40,304 nucleotides of DNA from an uncultured Desulfovibrio sp. (lineage in GTDB: Bacteria; Desulfobacterota; Desulfovibrionia; Desulfovibrionales; Desulfovibrionaceae). Position 1 is the stretch's first letter, and each line of letters opens with the position of its first letter. Under the pieces are notes generated by a model. It worked only from the letters and a program-made list of their open reading frames with translations. It made no database searches and was not told where the DNA came from. Below, piece after piece: positions 7,886 through 17,792 of this stretch. The stretch is taken from the NCBI GenBank assembly GCA_944324555.1, contig CALUWU010000067.1:1-40304 (forward strand), read 5' to 3'. The translations under genes and the position numbers were made by a program.

Positions 7886-9274
7886 TCATATCTTTTGCAG
7901 AACGGCGCCGAACATGCCTTCCATAAAAGGATGATCATGCGGCGTCTGCATCTGCTCCAGACAGCGCAACCCCTCCGCTTCCAGCCGCCGCGTCACGTTC
8001 TCGTTTTCTTCGGGATTCAGGGTGCACGTCACGTAGACCAGGCAGCGGCCGGGCAGAAGCCGTCGGGAAAGGGCAAGCGCAATATCGTATTGCAATTGCG
8101 GAAAGGCCGCCATGCGCGCGACGTGGCGCCGAATGTCCGGTCGCCGCGCGAGCACGCCCAGCCCGCTGCACGGAACATCCGCCAGAATATTCCCTTCCCA
8201 GAGACGCAGCGGCGGCCTGCGGCCGTCGGCCAGCGCAAGAGGCGGCACTGGAAGTTGTAACCGCTGGAAATGTTGCGGAAAACGACGCAGGCGCTGCCAG
8301 GAAACATCCGTGCAGAGTCCCACGGACGCGCCCTGCTCCGCCGCCAGCGCCGCCTTGCCGCCATAGCCACTGCACGCATCCCAGAGGGGAAAATCCCCAA
8401 GCCTTCCGGCTCGCCAGAGACTTTCCATCATCCATTGCGATCCTGCGGATTGCGACGAAAGACGCCCCTGCTCCATGAGTTCGGCAAGCGTTCCATCCCG
8501 GACGCTGCCGGGGACCCCGCCGGGAAAGGCTACGCCCCAGGCGCCGGCGGCAAGCGGCTGGCGCTCGTTCCGCGCCGCGGCAAGCAGTTCTTTCCGCAAT
8601 TCTTCGGCCTGCGCTCTTCCGGCATGAACACGAAAGGCGGGAACAGGCCGCGCGCCGCTGCGCCGGGCCAGCGCTTCCGCTGTTTCTTCGCCGTAGGCAT
8701 GTCGCCACAGGGCGTAAATTTCTAGCGGCAACGAAAGAAAACGGGCGCGCGCCGCCGGGCTGTCCGCCGTTTCGCCCTGTTTCACGTAAAACGCTTCTTC
8801 CTGTACGGCGTTTCCCAGCCGTTGCAGAGAACGCAACACGCCGTTGACGAGCTTTCCCAGGCCCGGCCCGTAGACGCGCCTCGCCGCGTCCACGGCAAGA
8901 GAAAGAACGGCATACGCGGGAACTCTCTCAAGAAAAACCATGCCATAGGCCGCCGTCAGCAGCAGACGACGCAGCGGCCGGGGCAGCTTTTCCGGCTGCG
9001 GCAGCAGTCTCCCCAGAATCCACTCCAGACGAATCTCCTGCCGCAGGGCGCCGTAAAAATATTCCGCGCTCAGATTTCGGTCGCGTCGATCCGCTTCCGG
9101 CAGTTCCGCAAGCACGCTTTCCAGAGCTTCCTGGGCCGAAGACGGCGCGGACGCGGCGTCCAGCAGGCTCAAGGCCTGCCATGCCCAGATCAGCGCCGAC
9201 GGCGGCGCCTTGCGAAGTTTGCCGGAAACGGTTGCGGTCTTGCGTTCCCGCAAAAAAACGGCTCCGTCTGACAT
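7886..9274 (-). CDS. rsmB: 16S rRNA (cytosine967-C5)-methyltransferase RsmB-like
   Basis: The 462-residue protein combines an N-terminal NusB-like RNA-binding domain (about residues 25-160) with a C-terminal Rossmann methyltransferase. Motif I appears as DACSGYGGKAALAA in place of the usual DxCAAPGGKT, motif IV is DVPCSGLGVLARRPDIR, and motif VI is YVTCTLNPEENE; the two motif cysteines expected for m5C chemistry are present. ATG 9274 is chosen for AGAGGAG 8 bp before it; the frame extends 63 codons upstream, but that part is the repeat at 9304-9464. It lies 408 bp downstream of DUF116, separated by repeats, so it may have its own promoter. Confidence 0.9.
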   Translation of the reverse strand: MSDGAVFLRERKTATVSGKLRKAPPSALIWAWQALSLLDAASAPSSAQEALESVLAELPEADRRDRNLSAEYFYGALRQEIRLEWILGRLLPQPEKLPRPLRRLLLTAAYGMVFLERVPAYAVLSLAVDAARRVYGPGLGKLVNGVLRSLQRLGNAVQEEAFYVKQGETADSPAARARFLSLPLEIYALWRHAYGEETAEALARRSGARPVPAFRVHAGRAQAEELRKELLAAARNERQPLAAGAWGVAFPGGVPGSVRDGTLAELMEQGRLSSQSAGSQWMMESLWRAGRLGDFPLWDACSGYGGKAALAAEQGASVGLCTDVSWQRLRRFPQHFQRLQLPVPPLALADGRRPPLRLWEGNILADVPCSGLGVLARRPDIRRHVARMAAFPQLQYDIALALSRRLLPGRCLVYVTCTLNPEENENVTRRLEAEGLRCLEQMQTPHDHPFMEGMFGAVLQKI

Positions 9275-9303
9275 GTTGTTTTCTCCTCTGACAGTGCTCT
9301 TTT

Positions 9304-9464
9304 TGAGGGGGAAGAAACCCCTTTGCTCTGCTGTCGATGCCCGTAGCTTCCTTCGTCGCAACGGGCACGGCCTGCGGCCGCCGTCGGGTCGCTGCTTACG
9401 GCAAAAAGGGCCCAGCCTTTCCGCAGCGAAGCGATGAAAGGCGTTCCCGTGGTTCCCCCTCAAA
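9304..9464. repeat. Long form of the G-rich inverted-end repeat, copy 1
   Basis: The element is bounded by exact 11-bp inverted ends, TTGAGGGGGAA (9304-9314) and TTCCCCCTCAA (9454-9464). Inside are a tgcccgt/acgggca stem and a gcctttc/gaaaggc stem. It is nearly the same as 39582-39745, and its first half recurs inverted at 27421-27509. It lies just upstream of rsmB, and I see no gene in it. Confidence 0.8.
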
Positions 9465-9639
9465 CTCCCCCATCTTCCCCCAAACCCGCGCGCCGTATCT
9501 GAACAGCCTGTCGCTTTGGGCCGGGCGGCGCGGCGCCGCCGCCCGTACTCGCGCTGAAAAAGCGCGCTGGGGAAGGGATGGGGGGCCTGGGGGGAAGGGA
9601 AACCCCTCTCGCGCTAGCAGAGGGGTTTCCCTTCCCCCC
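9465..9639 (+). repeat. Shortened core module plus terminal hairpin of the composite repeat
   Basis: After the tail actcccccatcttcccc, a shortened core follows (tttgggccgggcggc and gaaaaagcgcgctgggg, shared with 2372-2490). It ends in a 21-bp hairpin (9589-9609 with 9619-9639) around the loop cgcgctagc. This hairpin lies 44 bp beyond the minus-strand DUF116 stop and probably terminates it. The 408 bp between rsmB and DUF116 hold nothing else that I can identify. Confidence 0.65.
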
Positions 9640-9682
9640 GAACAGCAATCCCCCCGAACAACAAACTCCCTTGCAAAAAGCG

Positions 9683-10540
9683 TTACGCTGCACCCTCGTC
9701 CCGCGCCGTGAAGGGGCCGGACGTTCCCTCTTCCGCCGGCAACCCGAGAAAATGCCGGACGGCGGCTTCCAGAGGCCGCAGGGGAACAAGCGTATCCAGA
9801 CAGGGGCCGCAGGGGCGTTCATTGAGAATGCCGAAAACCGGCAGGGGGTAACTGTCCTGAATGCCGGAAGTCAGATCCCGCTCGCAGGCAACGGCGATGA
9901 TCAGCTTCGGACGGCGCTCAATGACAATGCGCCGCGCTATGGTGCCTCCCGTCGCAATGGCCATGCTGAAACCGTACTTGTCGCGCATGTCCAGAAGCGG
10001 CCCCACAGGACAGGCGCCGCAGCGCCGGCAAAGCTCCAGGGTATGCGTCAGGCGGTGCGGACAGGCGCTGCGCTGTATGCAGTGCGGCAGCAGCAGCAAC
10101 AACCGTTCGGGCGACGTTTTTATCCCTCGCGCCAGCACGAACTCGTTGTTCACCTTGATGAAGGAACGGCGCACCCGGGCGCGCTCCACATGCACGGCCT
10201 TGGCCAGCAGTTCCATCAGGGGAAAGAGCAGACGGATGGTCACATGCCGCACGGCCTCCACCCCGGGAAAGAGACGCGCCGTATAGATATGAAAGATCAG
10301 CGTGAGACAGAGCCAGAACAGGGCGGTGATCAGCGCGCAGCCCAGAACGAGGCTTATCAGACCGAGCCAGCGCAGATGTTCCCCAGAGACCGTCCACGGC
10401 AGCACAAGAAACAGGGCCAGCGCGCAGCCCAGCAGCAGGCACGCGCCCGAAAGCAGACCGAGAAAGATGCGCTTGCGACCGCCGCCGTAATGCGCCGAGG
10501 GCAAGACATAAGGGGACTTGCGTAAAAAGAACAGCTTCAT
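9683..10540 (-). CDS. DUF116 family membrane protein
   Basis: The 285-residue protein has two hydrophobic segments near residues 26-48 and 58-84, then a cytoplasmic cysteine-rich domain typical of DUF116. The pattern is LLPHCIQRSACPHR, CRRCGACPVGPLLDM, GGTIARRIVIERRPKLIIAVACERDL and RPCGPCLDT, so a metal or Fe-S site is plausible. The family often lies next to fmt/def/rsmB in Desulfovibrio-like genomes, as here, but its reaction is not known to me. A terminator separates it from fmt. The ribosome-binding site is weak, so the start (10540) is less certain than the family. Confidence 0.85.
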   Translation of the reverse strand: MKLFFLRKSPYVLPSAHYGGGRKRIFLGLLSGACLLLGCALALFLVLPWTVSGEHLRWLGLISLVLGCALITALFWLCLTLIFHIYTARLFPGVEAVRHVTIRLLFPLMELLAKAVHVERARVRRSFIKVNNEFVLARGIKTSPERLLLLLPHCIQRSACPHRLTHTLELCRRCGACPVGPLLDMRDKYGFSMAIATGGTIARRIVIERRPKLIIAVACERDLTSGIQDSYPLPVFGILNERPCGPCLDTLVPLRPLEAAVRHFLGLPAEEGTSGPFTARDEGAA

Positions 10541-10673
10541 GGTCTTTCGTTTCTTTGCGATTTCTGAGCGAAAAAATCCGGCGGTCGCATGCGTTTCCGC
10601 CTCGCCGCGACCGGGAACGGCTCATGCCGCCCCCGCGCTGCGGAAGGCGAATCCGCCTTTTTTCGATCTCTTC

Positions 10674-10713
10674 CTCAAGAAAAGAAAGGCAGCGTCCGGG
10701 AACGAACGCTGCC
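10674..10713 (-). terminator. Terminator of the fmt transcript
   Basis: On the minus strand an 8-bp stem (ggcagcgt/acgctgcc, 10713-10706 with 10695-10688) is followed by tttcttttctt. It falls in the 284 bp between fmt and DUF116. The rest of this gap holds a small hairpin (10644-10659) followed by T's on the plus strand and no convincing gene. Confidence 0.7.
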
Positions 10714-10824
10714 GCAACCATGAGGAACAGTCTCCCGGCGGAAATCGGCGTCCGCAACGCTTTCTCCCGCGCCGGAAATCTGAAGGCAATCCCCGCGCGT
10801 CTCTCGGGAGATTCACGGGGCGCG

Positions 10825-11823
10825 TTACGCGGGCGGTTCGGCGCGGCCGCAGAGCCCCTTGTCCTGAAGGCGCAGGAAGCCGTTGACGAAGGCGCGCGCC
10901 TCCATGTCCTTCTTGCCCTGGGGGCGCACGGTTCCCAGCGCGTACCAGGCGTCGGCGCAGGCGACGCGCAGGTCGGCGCCGTCCCAGAAAACGCTGCCGG
11001 GCAGGACGCGCGGCATGGGAACGTCGCGCAGAATCTTTCCCGGCCCCAGTTGCAGAATCAGGGCTTCCCGCCCGTCAAAATGAAATGCGGACCGGGCTCC
11101 GGGCCAGGGCGTGACGGCCCGGACGCGGGCGTCGACGGCGGCCGCGGGCGCGTTCCAGTCCACATAACCGTCCGCCTTGGAGAGCTTTGCGGCATAGGTC
11201 GCGCGGCTCTCGTCCTGCGGCGTGGCGCGGGCCGTGCCCGCCGCGAATCGATCCAGAACGGACAGCAGGAGCCGTCCGCCCATTTCCGCAAGCGCGTCGT
11301 GCAATGTGCCGCCGGTATGCCCCGCCAGAGGAAGGGATTCCTGAGCGTAGACCGGCCCGGCGTCAAGGGCCTGCACTATTTCCATGATGGAAACGCCCGT
11401 GCGGGCGTCTTCTTCCCAGTTTTCCATCAGGGCGCGCTGAATGGGCGCGGCCCCGCGATACAGGGGCAGAAGGGAGGTATGCACATTGAGAGGAGGAAAA
11501 CGCGGCGTCTCGATGACGGCCCGGGGCAGCAGCAGCCCGTAGGCCGCCACAAGCAGGAAATCGGGCTTGTACGCCGCCAGCTTGCGGCATTCTTCCTCGT
11601 CCTTGAAGTTGAGGGGCTGCTCGACGGGCAGCCCGAGGGACGAGGCCAGAACCTTGACGGGAGAAGGCGTCAACTTGTGGCCGCGCCCGGCCGGTCGATC
11701 CGGCTGGGTATAAACGGCCGCAAGCCGGCCGCCCGGCCAGCCGGCCACGGCGCGAAGCACCGTGGCGGCCAGCTCGGGCGTGCCCATGAAGACTATGCGG
11801 AAGCGCTCTTTCGTTTCATCCAT
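10825..11823 (-). CDS. fmt: Methionyl-tRNA formyltransferase
   Basis: This enzyme formylates initiator Met-tRNA with 10-formyl-tetrahydrofolate in the cytoplasm. The 332-residue protein shows the family blocks FMGTPELAA, YTQPDRPAGRG, the catalytic NVHTSLLPLYRGAAPIQ, and TGVSIMEIVQALDAGPVY with the conserved aspartate. A C-terminal tRNA-binding domain follows from about residue 210 (AAKLSKADGYVDWN, RAVTPWPGA). Its first 31 bp overlap the end of def on the same strand, a sign of translational coupling. Confidence 0.97.
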   Translation of the reverse strand: MDETKERFRIVFMGTPELAATVLRAVAGWPGGRLAAVYTQPDRPAGRGHKLTPSPVKVLASSLGLPVEQPLNFKDEEECRKLAAYKPDFLLVAAYGLLLPRAVIETPRFPPLNVHTSLLPLYRGAAPIQRALMENWEEDARTGVSIMEIVQALDAGPVYAQESLPLAGHTGGTLHDALAEMGGRLLLSVLDRFAAGTARATPQDESRATYAAKLSKADGYVDWNAPAAAVDARVRAVTPWPGARSAFHFDGREALILQLGPGKILRDVPMPRVLPGSVFWDGADLRVACADAWYALGTVRPQGKKDMEARAFVNGFLRLQDKGLCGRAEPPA

Positions 11824-12320
11824 TTCTTGACCTTGCTGTCGTACAGACTGCGCCGGAGGCGACTGATGCGATCGATGAAGAGGACGCCGTCCAGATGATC
11901 GTATTCATGCTGCACGACGATGGCGGCAAAGCCCTCCAGATCCTCGTCAATCGCATTGCCGTCAAGGTCCGTCGCCCTGAGATGGACGGTAGCGGCGCGC
12001 TTGACGGTGGCGCGGTAGTTCATGGGTACGGAAAGGCATCCTTCCTGCTCGCTGGGGATCATGTCCTCTCCCAGCGTCAGCTCGGGATTGATCAGCACGC
12101 GCGGACGGCGCTCGCTCCCTTCCTCGCTGATGTCGGGATCCATGACGAGCATGCGGATATTGCGCCCCACCTGCGGCGCGGCCAGCCCGACGCCCGGCGC
12201 GTCGTACATGGTTTCAATCATGTCCGCCGCAAGCTGCCGCACTTCCTCGGTGATTTCCGTTACGGGTTCGCACTTCTGCGCCAGTCGCGGATCGGGATAG
12301 GTGACAATCTCCAGCTTCAT
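11793..12320 (-). CDS. def: Peptide deformylase
   Basis: This metalloenzyme removes the N-formyl group from nascent proteins. All three motifs are present in 175 residues: GVGLAAPQVG, EGCLSVP (metal-binding cysteine) and QHEYDHLDG (the two histidine ligands and the catalytic glutamate). It begins 4 bp after the aspS stop and overlaps fmt by 31 bp, so aspS-def-fmt are probably cotranscribed. def and fmt are the matched pair that remove and add the formyl group. Confidence 0.97.
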   Translation of the reverse strand: MKLEIVTYPDPRLAQKCEPVTEITEEVRQLAADMIETMYDAPGVGLAAPQVGRNIRMLVMDPDISEEGSERRPRVLINPELTLGEDMIPSEQEGCLSVPMNYRATVKRAATVHLRATDLDGNAIDEDLEGFAAIVVQHEYDHLDGVLFIDRISRLRRSLYDSKVKKWMKRKSASA

Positions 12321-12324
12321 GACG

Positions 12325-14175
<1,851 letters not shown>

Positions 14176-14233
14176 TGCCTGTCCTTTCATCAAAGATGAC
14201 GTATGTCGCGCGCCGTTCCGTTGCGGAGGCGCC

Positions 14234-15496
14234 TTACCTTTTTTCTTCAAGCAGGGCGGGCAGCTCGCTCATGAGCGCAAGACGCTGCTCGCCGGAATCC
14301 ATGTCCTTGACCTGCACGGACTGCCGCGCGGCCTCGTCCGGCCCGAGAATGAGGCAGTACCGGGCGTTGCATTTGCCCGCCTGCCGCATCTGGCTCTTGA
14401 AACCGGCTTCGGAAAGACACATTTCGCCGCGCAGGCCGGCCGCGCGCAGACGCTGCGTCAGCGCGAAACCCTGCCGGCGGCGGCTCTCGCAGTCCTCGCC
14501 GGGAAGCGCCACAAGGAAGAAGTCCTTCCGGGGCGCTTCCAGCTCCGGCAGCAGCAGGGCCACGCGCTCCATGCCCATGGCAAAGCCCACGCCGGGCACG
14601 TCGGGGCCGCCGAGGCTCTTCACGAGGCCGTCGTAACGCCCTCCTCCGGCCACGGCGGACTGCGCGCCGATATTGCCGCTCACCACCTCGAACGTGGTGC
14701 GGCAGTAATAGTCGAGACCGCGCACAAGACGGTTGTCAAGCTCGAAAGGCGCGTTTCCGTCGCGCAGCAGATCCAGCACGACGTCAAAATGCGCCTTGCA
14801 GTCCGGGCAGTTGTAATCCAGAAGCCGGGGCGCGCCTTCCGTCAGTTCCTTGCAGCCGGGGACCTTGCAGTCCAGAACGCGCAGGGGATTTGTCTCCAGG
14901 CGGCGGGCGCAGTCCTCGCAAAGGCCGTCGCGCCTGTCGCGCAGGTAGGCCACCAGCGCCTCCTTGAAGGCGGGGCGGCACCGGGGGCAGCCCAGCGAAT
15001 TCAGCTTCAGGCTGACGTCCCGCAGGCCCAGCGCGTCAATGTAGCGCATCAGCATGAGAATCAGATCGGCGTCGGCGTAGGGGCTGTCCGAGCCGAGGCA
15101 TTCGCAGTTGATCTGATGGAACTGGCGCATGCGCCCCTTCTGCGGACGCTCGTAACGGAACATGGGACCCGTGGTGAACAGGCGGCTGACGCTTTCGCCC
15201 GCATGCAGCGAGGATTCGATATACGCGCGCATGACGCCGGCCGTCGCTTCCGGGCGCATGGTCATCATGCGGCCCTTGCGATCCGGAAAGGTGAACATTT
15301 CCTTTTGCACAACGTCGGTTTCCTCGCCGATGGAGCGCCTGAAAAGATCCGTGTATTCCAGCACCGGCGTCCGCAGTTCCACAAAACCGCATTGCCCGAA
15401 AATACGCCGCGCCAGCGTTTCCATGCGGGTGAACGCGTCGGAATCCGGCGGAAACATGTCGGCAAAGCCCTTGATGCGGGCAGCGTTGCAAGCCAT
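14234..15496 (-). CDS. hisS: Histidyl-tRNA synthetase
   Basis: This class II synthetase of 420 residues carries motif 2 [19 protein letters not shown], the histidine-specific [15 protein letters not shown] and [12 protein letters not shown], and an HGTP anticodon domain from about residue 330. A cysteine-rich insertion ([32 protein letters not shown]) lies in the middle and may bind zinc. ATG 15496 has AAGGA about 9 bp upstream. It follows purF after 37 bp and precedes aspS after 58 bp. Confidence 0.96.
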   Translation of the reverse strand: MACNAARIKGFADMFPPDSDAFTRMETLARRIFGQCGFVELRTPVLEYTDLFRRSIGEETDVVQKEMFTFPDRKGRMMTMRPEATAGVMRAYIESSLHAGESVSRLFTTGPMFRYERPQKGRMRQFHQINCECLGSDSPYADADLILMLMRYIDALGLRDVSLKLNSLGCPRCRPAFKEALVAYLRDRRDGLCEDCARRLETNPLRVLDCKVPGCKELTEGAPRLLDYNCPDCKAHFDVVLDLLRDGNAPFELDNRLVRGLDYYCRTTFEVVSGNIGAQSAVAGGGRYDGLVKSLGGPDVPGVGFAMGMERVALLLPELEAPRKDFFLVALPGEDCESRRRQGFALTQRLRAAGLRGEMCLSEAGFKSQMRQAGKCNARYCLILGPDEAARQSVQVKDMDSGEQRLALMSELPALLEEKR

Positions 15497-15533
15497 TTTT
15501 GACGTCCTTGAAATGAGGCTGAGTTACAGAGGG

Positions 15534-16940
15534 TTATGAAGAAATCTTGCCGCAGGCGCTTTCAAGGCGATACTTGCCGCACTCGTTGCAGGGCACGGGA
15601 TAGTCGCCGGTAAAGCAGGCCAGACAGTAGCTGTCCGAGTGCATGACCGAGCGCAGCAGGCCGTCCACGCTCAGATAGTGCAGGGAATCCACGTTGAAGA
15701 TGCTCTTCATTTCTTCCAGCGTGTGATTGGCGGCAATCAGCTCCTTGGGGGAAGCGAAGTCGATGCCGTAAAAACAGGGGAACTTGACCGGCGGACAGGA
15801 AATGCGGATATGCACTTCCCGGGCCCCGAGTTCGCGCAGCTTCTTCACGCGGGTGATCATGGTCGTGCCGCGCACGATGGAGTCGTCGACGATGCAGATG
15901 CTCTTGCCGTCGATCATGGCCTGCACGGGATTGATTTTCACGCGCACGCCGAAATTCCGCATGCCCTGCGTCGGCTGAATGAAGGTGCGCCCGACGTAGT
16001 GATTGCGGATCATGGCGTGTTCGTACGGCAGTTCCGCGCACTGGGCGAAGCCCACGGCCGGATAGACCCCGGAATCCGGGAAGGGAAGCACGAGATCCGC
16101 GTCGGGCGACGATTCGTAGGCCAGCTGCCAGCCCATGTTCTTGCGGCAGACGTAGACCTGCTCGTTGAAGATATAGGAGTCGGGGCGGGCAAAGTAGACC
16201 AGCTCGAAAATGCACTGGCGCGGCTTTTCCGGCAGGGGGCCGTCCAGCTTTTCGCTGTGTTCACCGCGCGCGTCGACAATGTACACTTCCCCGGGCGCGA
16301 TGCTGCGTTCGTAGTCCGCCTCCAGCAGATCGAAGGCGCAGGTTTCGGACGCGAAGACGGGCGCGCCGTCCAGACGCCCCAGCGCCAGCGGATGGAAGCC
16401 GAACGGGTCCCGCGCCGCGACCATCATGTCGTCGCAGAGCACAAGCAGGCAGTACGCGCCGCGCACGCGCGCGCAGGCTTCGCGCACGGCGTCGGGCAGA
16501 TCCTTGTGGCGCAGGGCGCGCACCAGCAGGTGCATGAACACTTCGGTATCGTTGGTTGTGGAAAAGATGGCGCCTTCGTTTTCCAGCTCCGCGCGCAGGG
16601 CTTCGGTATTGGTCAGATTGCCGTTGTGGGCCACGGCAATGTCCTTGCCCTTGTAATGGGCAAGAAAGGGCTGGGCGTTGCGAAGATAGGAACGCCCCGT
16701 CGTCGAGTAGCGCACGTGCCCGACGGCGATCTCGCCGGTGAGGCTCTGAAGATTGCTTTCCGTGAAGACGTCGGGCACAAGGCCCATGCCCTTGTGCTCG
16801 TGCATGCCGTCCTTGTCGCGGGTGATGATGCCCGCGCTTTCCTGTCCGCGGTGCTGCTGCGCGTACAGGCCGAAGTAGGTCAGACGGGCCGCATCTTCAT
16901 GTCCGTAAATGCCGAATAGGCCGCACTCATGCTTGATCAT
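15534..16940 (-). CDS. purF: Amidophosphoribosyltransferase
   Basis: PurF catalyses the committed step of purine synthesis, making phosphoribosylamine from PRPP and glutamine. The N-terminal nucleophile cysteine is residue 6 (MIKHECGLFG), implying a five-residue propeptide that must be clipped. The glutaminase domain shows HVRYSTTG and AHNGNLTN; the phosphoribosyltransferase domain has the PRPP loop ICIVDDSIVRGTTM. C-terminal cysteines (SYCLACF, VPCNECGKY) suggest the Fe-S-containing Bacillus-type enzyme. The 468-residue length is normal. It lies between the TPR lipoprotein gene and hisS rather than with other pur genes. Confidence 0.97.
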   Translation of the reverse strand: MIKHECGLFGIYGHEDAARLTYFGLYAQQHRGQESAGIITRDKDGMHEHKGMGLVPDVFTESNLQSLTGEIAVGHVRYSTTGRSYLRNAQPFLAHYKGKDIAVAHNGNLTNTEALRAELENEGAIFSTTNDTEVFMHLLVRALRHKDLPDAVREACARVRGAYCLLVLCDDMMVAARDPFGFHPLALGRLDGAPVFASETCAFDLLEADYERSIAPGEVYIVDARGEHSEKLDGPLPEKPRQCIFELVYFARPDSYIFNEQVYVCRKNMGWQLAYESSPDADLVLPFPDSGVYPAVGFAQCAELPYEHAMIRNHYVGRTFIQPTQGMRNFGVRVKINPVQAMIDGKSICIVDDSIVRGTTMITRVKKLRELGAREVHIRISCPPVKFPCFYGIDFASPKELIAANHTLEEMKSIFNVDSLHYLSVDGLLRSVMHSDSYCLACFTGDYPVPCNECGKYRLESACGKISS

Positions 16941-17006
16941 GCTTTCCCCGCTGCCTTCGCACCGGCTGCGAAGGCCCTCCTTTGTGCCGCTCCAGGGCGC
17001 GGCGTC

Positions 17007-17789
17007 TTATTTTTTCTCGCCTTTCCGCAAGTAGGCAATGCGATTGTCGATAACCCCGGGATTGGGGTAGCTGTCGCGGATGGCCTCGAACTGCGCGAGG
17101 GCGTCTCCGCTCCTGCCAAGCTGCTCCAGGGCGTCGGCCAGCACGAAACCGGCCAGCGCCCGCAATTCTCCTTGCGGTTCGTCATCCACAATCTGCCGCG
17201 CCAGATCGGCAGCCTCGTTCCAGCTGCCGCGCGCCAGATACTGATCCGCCAGATCGTAGGTGCACATGCTTTTCGCCTCGTCGGCCAGCGGCAGCGCAAG
17301 GCATTGCTGCAACGCCTCCTCCGCCGCCTCGAAGCGGCGCAGGTGAAACAGCACGGCCCCCAGACGCCGGTAGCCGAACAGGCTTTCATCCGGCGTCAGT
17401 CCCGGCACGTTGAGATAGGCAATCCACGTATCCGCGGCCCTGTCGTAACGGCGCAGCCGTTCGTTCAGCGTGCCGATGCGGCGCAGTATTTCCCGACTCT
17501 TGGCGTCGTCGTCGGCGAATTCTTCCAACATGGCGTCCAGATAGTCAAGGTTTGTCCGCATGTCTCCGCCGACGTTGAGCACCGTCAGCATCGCAAGCCA
17601 GGCCTGCCAGCGCTCCTCCGGCTCTCGCGCCTCCCGCAGGTAGCGCCCGAGAAGACGCTCCGCGCGCGACCATTGACGTTCGGCTATGGCCTCGCGCGCC
17701 GCCTGCAGGTCGTCGCCGTCGTCCAGAGGGGCGCGGCACGCGCCCAGCAGCAGCGCGACGCAGCAAAGACAGCCAAGAACGCGCCGCAT
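17007..17789 (-). CDS. TPR-repeat lipoprotein
   Basis: The 260-residue protein begins with a lipoprotein signal peptide whose lipobox LGAC ends at cysteine 18, so it is probably anchored to a membrane on the periplasmic side. The rest is all-helical with several tetratricopeptide-like repeats (for example YDRAADTWIAYLNVPG, FEAAEEALQQCLALPLADE, WNEAADLARQIVDDEP). Such proteins usually act as scaffolds, for example in envelope assembly, but nothing here names a partner. It starts 3 bp after the gyrA stop, so it is probably cotranscribed with gyrase. Confidence 0.8.
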   Translation of the reverse strand: MRRVLGCLCCVALLLGACRAPLDDGDDLQAAREAIAERQWSRAERLLGRYLREAREPEERWQAWLAMLTVLNVGGDMRTNLDYLDAMLEEFADDDAKSREILRRIGTLNERLRRYDRAADTWIAYLNVPGLTPDESLFGYRRLGAVLFHLRRFEAAEEALQQCLALPLADEAKSMCTYDLADQYLARGSWNEAADLARQIVDDEPQGELRALAGFVLADALEQLGRSGDALAQFEAIRDSYPNPGVIDNRIAYLRKGEKK

Positions 17790-17792
17790 GGG

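Noticed and set aside
10622-10816. A possible 64-residue minus-strand gene between fmt and DUF116
   Set aside because: It begins with GTG, has no ribosome-binding site, runs through the fmt terminator and has an Arg-rich, low-complexity product.
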